From: Ahaetulla prasina
Taxonomy: Eukaryota; Chordata; Lepidosauria; Squamata; Colubridae
Direction: 5' to 3'
Assembly: GCF_028640845.1 (NCBI RefSeq)
Contig: NC_080546.1
Coordinates: 35,161,520-35,225,519, forward strand
Length of the DNA stretch: 64,000 nt
Shown piece after piece: positions 11,084-22,687 of the stretch. The notes beneath the pieces were generated by a model that saw only the letters and a list, made by a program, of their open reading frames with translations, did no database searches and was not told the origin of the DNA. The translations under genes were made by a program, and so were the position numbers. Every line of letters begins with the position of its first letter. Position 1 is the stretch's first letter.

Positions 11084-12342
11084 GCTATGTTGCCATTTCC
11101 TAGGAGATAGATAGCTCTACATATGACCATCCAGGACAGTAAGAAACAATGGGGAAAGCTATACTAATGCTAATAATGGTAGTATTAACGTGTGAAATTC
11201 AGTGGGGATAAATACTTCAATCAATTTTAACCAGTTTTTGGAGAGAAAGTTTAGTTTTATCAATTAGTAGGAGACAATGCTTATCTCCATACTAGCTATT
11301 ATTCAAGGAGAGCTATGGAATTTAAGAATATGGCTATTTTAAACTGATTTGGTTTAGAAATTAGGGAGATTGTCCATAACATATGGGAGAGAATCACTGG
11401 ACAGGAGAAAATTATGTCCTATTTAGACCCCCATGCAAATAGTAGTCCATCTGAGTCTACATGTACACTGAATTATTAATTTTAATCTAAAAATATAGTG
11501 AAAAATCTTTCTTTCTCTTTTAGTTGTCTACTGTATATTGTGCTATAAAATTTCGTTATATATGCTTTATATTTAACTTTTCACTCTGAAACTTGTATAA
11601 AATCAATTTAATGATTAGCGTAGTTATAAAAGAAACTTGTGTTGCATAACAATAACAATAAAAATAATTCTGGAAACTGAACCCATATTATATGTGTATC
11701 AAAAATGAAACAATATTTCCAAAGTTAATATTGATTACATTTACAGCTATGGATTAAAAAATAGAGCATTTAATGCCTAAACATAAATGGTTGCATGTCT
11801 TTGCTGTGGAATTAAAATTGATTTTATAGATATTCTATCGGATACCCAAATACTGCATTTAAAAGGATGGATGGCATTATTTTCTTTGTTGGCATTGTAA
11901 AAAAACAGGTGGGTTATTGAGTCATATGATTTGGTTCTATCAGTCATTGACATCTATGGGGAAATATTTTATTGTTAATGACATTAACATTATGTTAATT
12001 TCAGGAGGATTCTCTAGTCAGGAATCAGAGACACAATATCTCAAAAATATGCCAGTAAAAGCTACGGCAGTCACAGCATCATATCACCACCAAAATTTTA
12101 AACTATCACTTCACTGGAAATAAATTAGCTCTATTCTTCCACAGTGCTAATGATCTGAGGACACTAAAATTTGGAGATCCTTTCAATTGGTGAGGATATT
12201 CCTGGGTCTAACAAATATATCATACCTGTTTTAATTTTATAGAATTTTTCATTAGGTGGCTGTTAAAAGAAATGAGAGAGAAAGTTGGCTTGCAGTTAAA
12301 TTTTGCACTGCAGAAACTGATTTTTAAAAGTTTGTACCCCAT
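11084..12342. other. Intergenic, nothing recognised
   Basis: AT-rich DNA with no gene, RNA or clear repeat. Confidence 0.45.
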
Positions 12343-12350
12343 ATCTAAAG

Positions 12351-12667
12351 CAGGGGTGAAATCCAGCAGGTTCTGACAGGTTCTGGAGAACCGGTAGCAG
12401 AAATTTTGAGCAGCTTGGAGAACCGGTAGCGGAAATTTTGAGCAGTTCAGAGAACTGGCAAATACTACCTCTGGCTGGCTCCAGAATGGGGTGGGAATGG
12501 AGATTTTGCAATATCCTTTCCCCAGGAGTGGAGAGGAAATTGGTATTTTGCAGTATCCTTCCCCTGGAGTGGGGTGGGAATGGAGATTTTGCAGTATCTT
12601 TCCCCTGCCATGCCCACCAAGCTACACCCTCAGAACTGGTAGTAAAAAAATTTGAATTTCACCACTG
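12351..12667. mobile_element. hAT-like MITE, 317 bp, 8-bp TSD
   Basis: Begins 'caggggtgaaatccagcagg', ends 'gaatttcaccactg', and is flanked by perfect octamers atctaaag (12343-12350 and 12668-12675). Contains a short internal repetition ('gagaaccggtagc' twice). Related copies: 4232-4825, 37310-37548 (reverse, degraded) and 58638-59692. Confidence 0.9.
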
Positions 12668-12671
12668 ATCT

Positions 12672-12822
12672 AAAGGTGCTTTTTTCAAGAGGAAACTGGA
12701 CTTTCTGGTTTTTCTTTGAAGATGTTTTGCTTTAGAGCTGAAGAAGCTTCTTGGATGAGAAGCGAAACATCTTCAAAGAAAAACCAGAAAGTCCAGTTGC
12801 CTCTTGAAAAAAAGCACCTTTG
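12672..12822. repeat. Near-perfect hairpin, arms ~62 bp, loop ~22 nt
   Basis: 'ggactttctggtttttcttt' on the left is followed by 'aaagaaaaaccagaaagtcc' on the right, and the pairing extends outward through 'aaggtgctttttt' and 'aaaaaaagcacctt'. The loop and right arm read 'cttggatgagaagcgaaac', a widespread vertebrate repeat motif. It abuts the hAT element, whose right duplication overlaps its left arm. No ORF. Confidence 0.85.
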
Positions 12823-13596
12823 GGACAACCATGATCCGGATGACTGAGGATCTCCATAGTGCCCCATATCTAGTTACACTGAAATAAAGACATAAATAAA
12901 TAAGTCTTTTTATTGCCAACAGTATGCAGAATTGGACTATTAATTAGATTAGTCTTCAGCTGATTAAATTTAAGGCAGGCCCACACGTGACATTTGTTAC
13001 TTAAAATTGCTTTCATGCCCCTTGGATCCCATAACACTGTCCCTGTTCAATAGCTGAGATAATTTATTTAGTTCAGGTGGTCAACTTGGACTGTTGTCTT
13101 AAATTTACTTTTTGAGATTACGTAGCTTTTTGGAACTTGGGAATGGTCTGATGTCCAATGGACTGATATTCTTGTTCCTAGGCTGCAGTGGGGCAATGAG
13201 ATCTTTCAAAGGGAAAGGTGGCTTCATGCCTTTTCAGCTCTACAAGAAGGGTTAGAATACAAATAGTGTGACAGATAAATACGCCAGATTGTAGAGTTTA
13301 AATTACATTACATTTTGCTTTAAGCATAGAAAAAAGGCTAGGAGTTCTTTGTGGCTACAGGATCTTAGACGCTTGAGAGAGGAATTATTTTGATTCCTTG
13401 TTCTCAGTATTTCTGAGCTAGAAGAAGGAAGATGATTGCAGGTTATTGTACAAAGTGCTTTTAATGATTTGGTGGAGTGAATACTGGCAGTGTAGATAGC
13501 TATAAATGCGATATTTAAGGAAATTTTGCATGCCCTGCAAAATGCATGATTTTCACGGAGAGTATACAATTCTCTTAAGGTAATCAAAGTTCTATT
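12823..13596. other. Intergenic, nothing recognised
   Basis: No gene or identifiable repeat. A minus-strand frame of 132 codons (13303-13701) runs into the SINE and is not a gene. Confidence 0.4.
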
Positions 13597-13995
13597 ACGT
13601 GGCACTTTACATATAACAATAGCAATAGCAGACTTATCTACTGCTTCACAGTGCTTTACAGCCCTCTCTAAGCGGTTTACAGAGTCAGCATATTGCCCCA
13701 ATAAGCTGGGTCTTCATTTTCCCAATCTTGGAAGAATGGAAGCTGAGTCAACCTTGAGTCAGTGAGAATATATTTGGGGTTATTACATTTTCCTTCCATT
13801 CAGTCATTCGGATTTTTGAAGACTACCTAGACTAGTCCTTGCAGTTTTTTAGGTTTTCCCAAAAGTGATTTACCATTGCCTCTTTTCTTAGGGCTTGAGA
13901 AAAACTGATTGGCCCAAGATCATCCAGCTGGCTTTATGCCTAGGACAGGATTACAAACTTTCCCAGTTTTTAGCCCGATGCCTTAACCACTGTAT
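13597..13995 (-). mobile_element. Old tRNA-derived SINE, reverse orientation
   Basis: On the minus strand the right end reads like a tRNA head: A-box-like 'agtggttaaggcatc', then 'gtttgtaatcctg' as a decayed B box. It is followed by 'ccagctggatgatcttgggcc' and a body with 'gtaaaccgcttagagagggc' and a CTATTG-repeat tail. It is degraded and boundaries are approximate. Confidence 0.6.
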
Positions 13996-15717
13996 AACTA
14001 ACCACTAATTCTCATATTTCGGATTAGAATGACAGTAACGTATTGTTGTTACACATATTTACTTCCCAAGAATACATCCAGAAAATACCAACTAACCATT
14101 TCTATCTCCACCCCACCCCACCTCCCTAGCTATTTTTGCATAAATTGCTTCATGCAATGTATTAAGTATTCATGCTTCACTCAACACAATAATAAGCAAT
14201 ACCTTCTGTTGTGGTTATTTTATCATATCTACTTGTTACTTTCCAGTGTTAGAGACTGCATGTGTCGTTTTTGGAATTATGGAAGATAATGCCAAGCTGC
14301 AAATATGCAAACTGTAGTAAAGAAATACTGATGTGAAAAACGAAGAATCTGAGATGCCTGAGGAAACATACAGAAAAATAAATAAGAAGGATTAGGTGTC
14401 TTTAAACACTGTAAAAAATTATGACCTAACCATTTGGCATTAGGCAGAGACTTTAGATTCTTGAGAAATTGCATTTTTCAAATTATTTTTCATTAAAAAG
14501 TCTAATCCTGCAAAAAAAAAAAAGGATTTATAGTATAGAAAACATCTGGTGAGATATGCATGAGAAGGTGAGGTCAGACAGAAGTCTAGAAATGCTAGAA
14601 GTGAATGTTTTCCCTTTTTAGCAAAGCAAAACAAACAACTAAGGCTGAAAAATCTGATTATAAATATTTTCATTTGATTAATAGTGCATTCTATGCATGC
14701 ATAATAAGCACCAAGTCTGACTAAATTCAAGAATGCTTCATTTCCAAATATATGGACATAAGATTGCAACTTTATGCAATTATCCAGCAGTCAGTTCCAC
14801 TGGATGGGAATGCATCTCATTACTCAGTTCAGATATAGAATATCTTTGCATTGTAATTATGTAAGCTTTAAGCTGAAATTTTTTGTACCTTATGTGGAAT
14901 ATTTGGAAAAAGTCATACTATATTTTGATAGTATTTTCAGTTTTGTGATCTCAAAATCAAAGTAGACTTGTAGCACATCCTTTCTTCCAAGACTAAATTC
15001 ATAAAAAATAGAGATGTGTTTACATAGGTTATGGGCCAAATTAGCAACTAAGGATCTGCAGATGTGAATGACACTTCATGGAATGTCCCTGCAGATCATA
15101 TTTATTTTATTTTCCTGAATTCAGAAAAATAAAAACTAAAATTATTTAATTTTCTTTTGCCATCTGCACTATATTACTGTACAGTATATTATTAATAGAT
15201 TAATAGTATAATATTAACATTATAAATGTTATAAATTAAAGTGGGGGTATCTTTTAAACTGATTCTGATTATGTGCTGTTTTTAGAAGTACCTGTTTTAT
15301 AAAGTTTCAAGCAATATATATTAACCCATCCTCCATTTTTTTCCTTTGGGCAATGACTGATCTCACAACAATGTGATGAACAAATGTAATATTTATTTTG
15401 AAATTGTTATTTTGCATAAATATGTTGCAGATTTTCCACATCAAAATTGTTAAATATTGCATTAATAAAGAAATGTAATTTCTATTTTTACTTTGCTAAA
15501 GTACAGGGGACCTACAAACAAGCTCTGAGTCATGTAAATAAAAATCCTGAAGTATAATTCATCCCTTTCAAGTTGTGTTAACTGGCCAGAATACAGTTGT
15601 TTATTTGCTTGAAGATTTATGCATAATTTTTCACATTTATTTAGTACAAAAATTTGTAGTAATATTAGTAGCAGCAGTAAGTTTATATACACATGCAGAC
15701 ACACAGACACACTTACG
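13996..15717. other. Intergenic, nothing recognised
   Basis: AT-rich; short frames only. No gene or repeat family recognised. Confidence 0.45.
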
Positions 15718-16439
15718 TACTGTATTTTTCAGACTATAAGACGCACCTAGCTTTTGGGGAGGAAAACAAGAAAAAAAAATCTGCCTCTGCCTCCCAGCAA
15801 TTTGCCTCCTTGCAGCAAACTGCAAACAGACTGGTCAGCTTCAGCACAGCCTGATTTAGCATGAGCGGTTGATTGGTGGTTGGATCTGCCTCCCGGAATA
15901 CTGCCTATCAGCTGTTCCAGGCTGCGAGGATCGCCACCACCCATCACCGCTGCCACCTATCACTGCCTCTCTGTGCCCATTTTCTGCCTCCACCCGTTCC
16001 ATTTTTGGCCCATTCCAGGTGGCAGGGATAGGCGGTGGCAGCAATCCTTGCCACCTGGAACGGGCCAAAAATGGTGTGTGTGGAGGCCAAAAATGGGACG
16101 CATGGAAGCCGAAAATGGGGTGCGCAGAAGCAGTGATAGGCGGCGGCAATGATCAGTGGTGATCCCCGCAGCCTGGAACAGCTGATAGGCAGTATTCTAG
16201 GAGGCAGATCCAACCGCCAATCAGATACTTGTGCTAAATCAGGCTGTGCTGAAGCTGACTAGCTGTTTGCTGCTTGCTGTTTGCTGCAAAAAGACAAATT
16301 GCTGGGAGGCAGAGGCCAAAGTGTGGGGGCCAGTGGGTGGGCAGGACTTTGGCAGATTCGCTGTATAAGATGTACAGACATTTTCACCCACTTTGGGGGT
16401 CAGGGGAAGAGTGTCTTATACACCAAAAAAATATGGTTA
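15718..16439. mobile_element. Fold-back MITE with ACTGTATTTTTC-type ends
   Basis: The termini 'actgtatttttcagactata' and its inverted counterpart ending 'aaaaaaatatggt' are related. The whole 720 bp is nearly palindromic about position 16045: 'ggatctgcctcccggaatac' is mirrored by 'gtattctaggaggcagatcc', and 'ccaggtggcag' by 'ttgccacctgg'. The outer ends match the element at 32640-33111. TA lies on each side, consistent with a short target duplication. Open frames on both strands are artefacts of the palindrome. Confidence 0.8.
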
Positions 16440-16584
16440 TAGTTGTTAGCACAATAACCATTTTTTAAATTGATGTGTATGTATACATACATAAAATGCA
16501 GTTATTTTATCAATTTTTTGAACATTGTAATATGAGATTATAATAGATCTCAAAGTTTACAATGTCCCTATGTTTATAGAAATG

Positions 16585-16829
16585 TAGTGGTACTTTGGTA
16601 CTTAACTGCTTTGAAACTCATCAAATTTGTTACTCAACACATTTTAACATAAAAATTTTGTCCCAGTATTCATTTGTTTGGTACTCAAATGAGCTACAAC
16701 TTGTCGGTGTCAGATGCCTTGTGACTCACTCATTATTCCTTATGGGAAAAATTTGTTTAGTACTCATCATTTTTGGTAGTCATTGCACCTCCCAGAATCA
16801 ATTAAGGATGAGTACCGATGTACCACTCT
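16585..16829. mobile_element. MITE with AGTGGTAC-GGTACT ends
   Basis: Starts 'tagtggtactttggtactta' and ends with the inverted form 'gagtaccgatgtaccactct'. A truncated relative lies at 27373-27530. No coding potential. Confidence 0.7.
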
Positions 16830-17210
16830 AGATAAAATAACAGCATTTTATGTGCATAATTAGATTTAATCAAAGTAGTAAAAGTTATGTACTAATGTGA
16901 CCGTTGGGTTAAAGACTTCCTAGCTCAGGATCTTTAAGGTGCAGGTCACTACTAATTACACTCCCAATCATATTGCCGGGAAAGGAAGTCATGCTGTGAG
17001 GTTCCTGTTGTAGAACCATGGTAGAATTGGATTTTTTATTTGAAAGGAACATTCTGCTATTATATTATACTACTGTACTGACAGAAGTGTACAGTATAGA
17101 CCATTCCTATTAAAGGTGTTGCCTCTTATATAGTTGTTCTTTTAGTATCTGAACCTACTGCAATCACTCCCATATATCTTGTGTACAGAAGCAGAAGTCT
17201 AGATCTAGAG

Positions 17211-17729
17211 CAGGAGTAGTCAACCTTTTTATACCTACCGCCTACTTTTGTATCTCTGTTAGTGGTAAAATTTTCTAACCGCCCACCGGTTCCACAGTAA
17301 TGTGCCGTCTATCGTCATCTGCGCATGCCTCTCGCGCATCATGGATTGGGTTTGTGGGGGAGGTGCTGGCTACCAGCTCTGCTTGTTTGTTACAGCTGCG
17401 TGGTGTGGGGGGAGATGCGCGAGCTATTCTCGGATGAGGCTCTTTTGTTTGCGGTCGCACTATAGCGCCATTAAATTTCACTTACGTAACGTGAACTAAA
17501 CTTATGCGCGGATGATACAAGTAGTATATTTTCAGAAATTTAAATTGTCACAGAGAATTTTATGAAAACCTAATGAAAATGTTTTTAAATAATGCTATGA
17601 AAATTTTTTTAAAGTCAATTAAATTAAAAAAAAAGGAAAGTGCTTCAGTATGGGACAAAACCCCTACTGCCCACCATGAAAGCTGGAATGCCCAATAGTG
17701 GGCAGTAGGGACTAGGTTGACTATCACTG
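17211..17729. mobile_element. hAT-like MITE, 519 bp, 8-bp TSD
   Basis: Begins 'caggagtagtcaacc', ends 'ggttgactatcactg' (inverted termini), and is flanked by perfect octamers atctagag (17203-17210 and 17730-17737). The core (about 17300-17465) is GC-rich and absent from the copy at 1-426, while both outer parts are shared with that copy. Confidence 0.92.
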
Positions 17730-17737
17730 ATCTAGAG

Positions 17738-18998
17738 TAATTTAAAGAATGTAAACTTTAGGTTGGTTACTTCATTCTACGTTCTGTGTTCCATCTTAGC
17801 TTGCAGCATCTAAGTGACAATTATTTCTTTTGGTCAGGACTAGAACCTATCACTTGAACAATCTCTAATCAATTAAATAATCTCTAATCAATCAATTGCA
17901 TGCATATAGCATAACTGATATTGGATTAGGAAAAACTGTATTTTGCTTGGCAAGTTAAGAAACCTTTTAAAGAAAGTTTGTCATGAAAAGCTTTTATGAA
18001 TATAAAGTAAATAAAAACATGTACTCTAAGTAACTTATTATTAACTTCTGCCTTAAACTCACATTTTTCTTTGATCAAAGAAAATGATCAAGAACATTGT
18101 GGGTTGTTGTTTTTTTAATCTTATCTCCATTTGCCTCAGAGTAACCATGTATTAGTTGCACTGCACATATACTAAGTATGTATATACTACACACAAAGTA
18201 ATCTAATTTAATTTATTGTTCAATTTATTGTTTGAGAAGTAATCTTGGCAAAATAAACTAAGATGAATTTTTGTTATATAGTAGAAAAGGTGACATTGAT
18301 CATATCTTCCTCTTATTCCTCTCCCTTGTCTTTATTTTTCCTTCTTCTTCCTATCTTTTTTTATCATTACAACTCCCTAAACATCCCGAAAAAAAATTCC
18401 AATAGTGGAGACAAAACTAGTGTGCTGTAAATGAGTACTGCCACTTTCAGCATTAATTTTTATAGAAATATAGGGGAAGTTGAAGGAATAATGATGTTAC
18501 AGAAAATAAAGTCCAAACTTCTGAATCACAGAGAATCCTTTTTTGTGGCATCTGCCTTCAGGTCTAAAAACAACTTTCTGATGCCAACTCTAAAACTATT
18601 CCTCTAAAGTTGCCTTTGTTTGAAGAAATGTAGCACTAACAACATTTCTGCCAAGTGAAAGAATGAAGCTTGTTTGGCTTTGTTTGTACTAAAGCTACTT
18701 GCTTCCCATATGTAACCTCACTGGAAATGAGCCTGTCTTTAAGAAATCCCTTTCTGGATTTCAGCTCATTCCTTTATTTTGGTTATGGTGAGCTAAAATA
18801 TCAATTGCTCCTTTCTATAGGTGGGACTTTCAGGGCCTGTGACTTCCACTATAAACTTTTTTATGAGTTCCACTTCCTTGACTCATTATTTGACATCTTC
18901 TCATCAGGCATATCAATGGTGGAATGATTAAAAGAAAAGAAAATACAGTATTGTTTTAACCATTCTTCTCCTTACTTGAGATGGGAACTGGCAAAATT
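17738..18998. other. Intergenic, nothing recognised
   Basis: AT-rich sequence without a gene, RNA or named repeat. Confidence 0.45.
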
Positions 18999-19083
18999 CT
19001 TGTTATAGAGGGAGAGAGGGAGGGGAAGGGGGAGGGAGGGAGGGAAGGAAGGAAGGAAAGATGGATGGATGGATGGATGGATC
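18999..19083. repeat. (GGGA)n/(GGAA)n/(GATG)n microsatellite
   Basis: A purine-rich GGGA and GGAA block passes into about five GATG units. Confidence 0.93.
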
Positions 19084-19455
19084 ACATCAATGAAGGAAAT
19101 ACAGGCAGTAGATTTGCCGGCTTAGGTGGTGAGAAAAAGCTCAACATTTCTCTATTCCACTGGTGAACATGCAAAAAAGAAAAAAAGAAATAAATCAAAT
19201 ATTTAATATCCAATATTTAATCTTTGACCTGGTGGTCTAAGTAATTTTAATCTTACAGAGTTTATCTGCTGGGTACTTGCATGATGGATGGGCCTGAAGC
19301 AAACATATTATATTAATTTCAAGGTGGACATTATGAATTGTTATAGCCCATTAAGATAAAAACATATGTATATAATATTTATATCAATTGTTGATTATAG
19401 CAGGTACAGATTACTATAATTAAATCCTATTATTCAAGGGCATCAGCACTTATAG

Positions 19456-19773
19456 GTAAAGGTAAAGGTTCCCCTCTTGCCGACTCTAGGGGTTGGTGTT
19501 CATCTCCGTTTCAAAGCCAAAGAGCCAGCGCTGTCCGAAGAAGTCTCCGTGGTCATGTGGCCGGCATGACTCAACGCCAAAGGCGCACGGAACGCTGTTA
19601 CCTTCCCACCAAAGGTGGTCCCTATTTTTTCTACTTGTATTTTTAGGTGCTTTCGAAACTGCTAGGTTGGCAGAAGCTGGGACAAGTAACAGGAGCTCAC
19701 AGCACTAGGGATTCGAACCGCTGAGCTGCCGACCTTTCGATTGACAAGCTCAACGGCCTAGCCCCTGAGCCAC
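19456..19773 (-). mobile_element. tRNA-derived SINE (Sauria-SINE-like), reverse orientation
   Basis: Same family as 1906-2222. On the minus strand it starts 'ggtggctcaggggctagg' (A-box region), carries GGTTCGAATCCC (B box) and ends in a doubled ACCTTT tail. A perfect 9-bp duplication, cacttatag, flanks it (19447-19455 and 19774-19782). It is better preserved than the 1906 copy, especially in the head. Confidence 0.92.
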
Positions 19774-19782
19774 CACTTATAG

Positions 19783-19979
19783 CTTCCTTAAAACAATCCA
19801 TTAGCTCCAGAACGTAACATTTTAGTTACTTTAAAAGTAGTTGTAAGAATGTTCTTATGTACATGTGATTATTCAAGTTAATTTCAATCTTTTATTGCAA
19901 GGTCAATCCAAATAGCTGACAAACAGGCAATTCCAGTTATCAAACATAATACAGATAAAGCAGCAGTTCAAACCATCTT
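19783..19979. other. Intergenic, nothing recognised
   Basis: Short unique-looking stretch between two SINEs. Confidence 0.4.
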
Positions 19980-20148
19980 TTTTTGTGTGTGTGAATTTAT
20001 ATCCCGCCCTTCTCCGAAGACTCAGGGCGGCTTACACTGTGTTAAGCAATAGTCTTCATCCATTTGTATATTATATACAAAGTCAACTTTTATTGCCCCC
20101 AACAATCTGGGTCCTCATTTTACCTACCTTATAAAGGATGGAAGGCTG
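19980..20148 (-). mobile_element. SINE with L2-like tail, head-truncated, reverse
   Basis: Matches the left (tail) part of the SINEs at 38041-38305 and 40982-41246, including 'tatcccgcccttctccgaag' and 'gggtcctcattttacctacc'. The tRNA-like head is missing, so it is 5-prime truncated. Confidence 0.8.
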
Positions 20149-21939
20149 TTCTTCAGTTCATTTTAAAAGTTTTAGCTGAATGTAAACTTATGAATGTAAA
20201 CTTATTTGAATTCATAAATCTCTACTGTTTCAAAGGCAAAATGTATATTTTAGTACTTTTAAGAGGATTTCTAAATCTATTCTATTAAGACTATTTCATA
20301 AATGTGTTTTGTTTTTTATATTATCTATTTTCAGTTTGTTTTAAGTATTCTGTAAAATGTAAGAAACACACTGAACATTGCTGAAGGATACCAGGAATGA
20401 GAACCAATCCCTTTTCTCAGTTGTAGAAATGACTTATTTGATATAATTAAAATAGAATAATGTGTAAACATTAACTCAAGGCATATGAATTTAGTGGAGC
20501 AAAAACTATGCACAATTCCTGACTCAAGCGTACTGGAGTTATATTGGAGTTTGCATGACTTTTCAGCACTTTTTCATACAAATGTATATATAGTTTTAAC
20601 AATGCAAAGTAGCAGTTTATATGTAATAGAAAGGGTTATTATATTTGTTGTTCGTTGAAATGCACACGTTCCTATAATCTTCCCATTCCTATTTAATTTA
20701 AATGAACTGGGATCCACCTTTGAAAACATACTTCTTCTACTCAAATGACATTTCTTCATAGGCATATGCATCAGGAAATCTGTGTGTCATGTATGATGAG
20801 CCACCAATGAACTGAAAAATCAAGCTTGGCTGGACTTCTCTTGTATAAACATATGTATTTGGTAGGTAAGTAAATTTTAATGCAGTCCTTGACTAGCATC
20901 TACACTGATATCTAAAGTTCTACAAAAAAATGATAAAAAGAAGTTAAGAGTTAAAAATGAAATAAAAGGTGAGAGGATGAAAAATTTGAAAGTATCAAGG
21001 AATGTAATTTTATTAAACAGTATTTGTTGCTTACTCTCATGGTGATTACGGCATTTATATAGGCTTAAATATGAACTGCTGACTGGATATTCAGTCTTCA
21101 CAGAATAAATTGACAATATTGTTCTTTTCTTAAAAGAAATGACTACCACTAGCAAGAATAACTCTGAATTAGTGCAATGGTGAGTAAGGTTGCCAAAAGC
21201 AAGAATATAAAAAAGAGAGCAGCCCATTAAACCACTTTTTGTAAAAATATCTGAGTCATTATTCACTTTATGTCAGCTACCAAGTTCAAAGTTAGTGAGG
21301 GTTCTGAGAAGCAACTTGTGCCTCCAATTATTTCACTTCCATTGTATTGAAAAGTTTTTGAGTTGAATTCATCTAAATAAAGTACCTCCGCATGAATTTC
21401 TGTCCAATTGACTGGAAGTTGAACACAAAAAGAGCCTTTCTCTTTTCCAATACTTTTTTTTGGGGGGGGGGGATTCAATCCTTTCTCCATTCCTTCACCC
21501 GCACCCATCTTCTCTTCATGTTTTGTCTTGATAGAAAAATGTACCGTTTTGTACGGCAATGAAAGCCCCGTATCGGTTAGTAACTGCAATCCAGGCTTCG
21601 TGCTATTCATTGGGGAGATTTTAATAATGTTTCTCCAAACCCCCATTTATGCAGAAATAAACTATAAACTCAGATGTCAATGTGAGTGTACTCCAGAATC
21701 AATTATTAGGGCTGACCTAATCTTGCTCCACCCCTCCACTTCCATTCTTTACATCAAGAAATTTATAAGGTTAATGTTCCTATGCTTGCCTCCCCCCCCC
21801 ATGCTTTGATTTATTTGCATACATAGTTGGCGCAATTCAGTTTAGTTATGTGGTCACCTTCCTTTCTCCACGCCCAAAATATTATCGCGCCGACTTGACC
21901 TTTATAGTATTTCTCAGACCATTTTATTTTGCAATCGAC
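20149..21939. other. Upstream flank of ZNF827, nothing recognised
   Basis: AT-rich to about 21850, without a gene-like frame. Two minus frames (20877-21266 and 21263-21646) have no recognisable content. A G run lies near 21464-21471. GC content begins to climb near 21880. Confidence 0.4.
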
Positions 21940-22626
21940 GCGGGACTCCCCCTCCCGTTTCTTCCCCCAACGATTCTAAGAAGGGGGAAAAAATGGGGGC
22001 GCATCCTGGCGGCGACCGCCTTTGTCCCCCCTTGAACCTCGCGAGGAAGAGCGCTCGCAGTTCGGTGTGTAAAGTACAGCCTAAGAGCCTGGGGGCACCT
22101 TCCTTCTTCGCTCTGCCTTGTGTGCGTGTGTGTGTCTCGTCTCCTCTCTCTCTCCTTTTCTCCCTCTCCCTCCCCAGCCTGTGTGTGAGCTGCGAGCACC
22201 GCCGCCGCCGCTGCCCTTTGATCCCTGCATTAGTGTTAGTTAGGGGCTTGGAGACACACAGGGAGCAGCCATAGACACCGCCGCACCAGCCTTCATTATT
22301 GGCACCGCATATGAGCACACTCTCTCCCCTCGTCCATTAGATCCATTTCCATTGAGGAATATTGCGACCGGGGACAGACCAGGTGCACGACCGGGGGGCA
22401 GAAAAAGAAAAGGTGGGGGAGGAAGGGCAAGGAAAAGGGGAGCGGGGAATCCCTTCTCCTTGGCTCCAGGAAAAGCGGCTTTCCAACCGCCTTCCCCCCC
22501 CCCCACTTGCCCACGAGAAGAAAAGCAACCTCTGCTGGGCAGCTCCCCTTGCCCCGCTTTGTGCCTGCCTCTGTCCCTCTTTGGGATTTTTTTTTCCTTT
22601 GGTCTCCCATTAAACCAAGGAGGAGA

Positions 22627-22632
22627 ATGTGA
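22627..22632 (+). promoter_or_regulatory. Start-stop upstream ORF (ATG TGA)
   Basis: In the presumed 5-prime UTR an ATG is followed directly by TGA, 12 nt before the ZNF827 ATG at 22645. Such minimal uORFs can lower translation of the main frame. A second, nine-codon uORF begins at 22311. Relevance depends on where transcription starts. Confidence 0.5.
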
Positions 22633-22644
22633 AAAGGGGGGAAA

Positions 22645-22687
22645 ATGCCCAGGAGGAAGCAGGAGCAACCCAAGCGCCTCTCTTCAC
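22645..22687 (+). CDS. ZNF827: ZNF827 coding exon 1 (NuRD-binding N terminus)
   Basis: Encodes MPRRKQEQPKRLSS plus the first base of codon 15, ending at a consensus donor (CAC|GTAAGT at 22688). The peptide agrees closely with the N terminus of vertebrate ZNF827 as I remember it. The RRKQxxP pattern (residues 3-9) is the motif by which ZNF827, BCL11A, SALL and FOG proteins dock on RBBP4/7 of the NuRD chromatin-remodelling complex. ZNF827 acts in the nucleus, and in ALT-type human cells recruits NuRD to telomeres. The start was chosen because the frame joins exactly in phase to exon 2 and the ATG context (gaaaATGc) is acceptable. Exon 1 therefore codes for little more than the NuRD motif. The 5-prime UTR extends upstream to an unknown point. 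Confidence 0.95.

Noticed and set aside
19456..19773. tRNA gene suggested by A- and B-box sequences
   Set aside because: The boxes belong to a retroposed SINE with target duplications; no intact cloverleaf.
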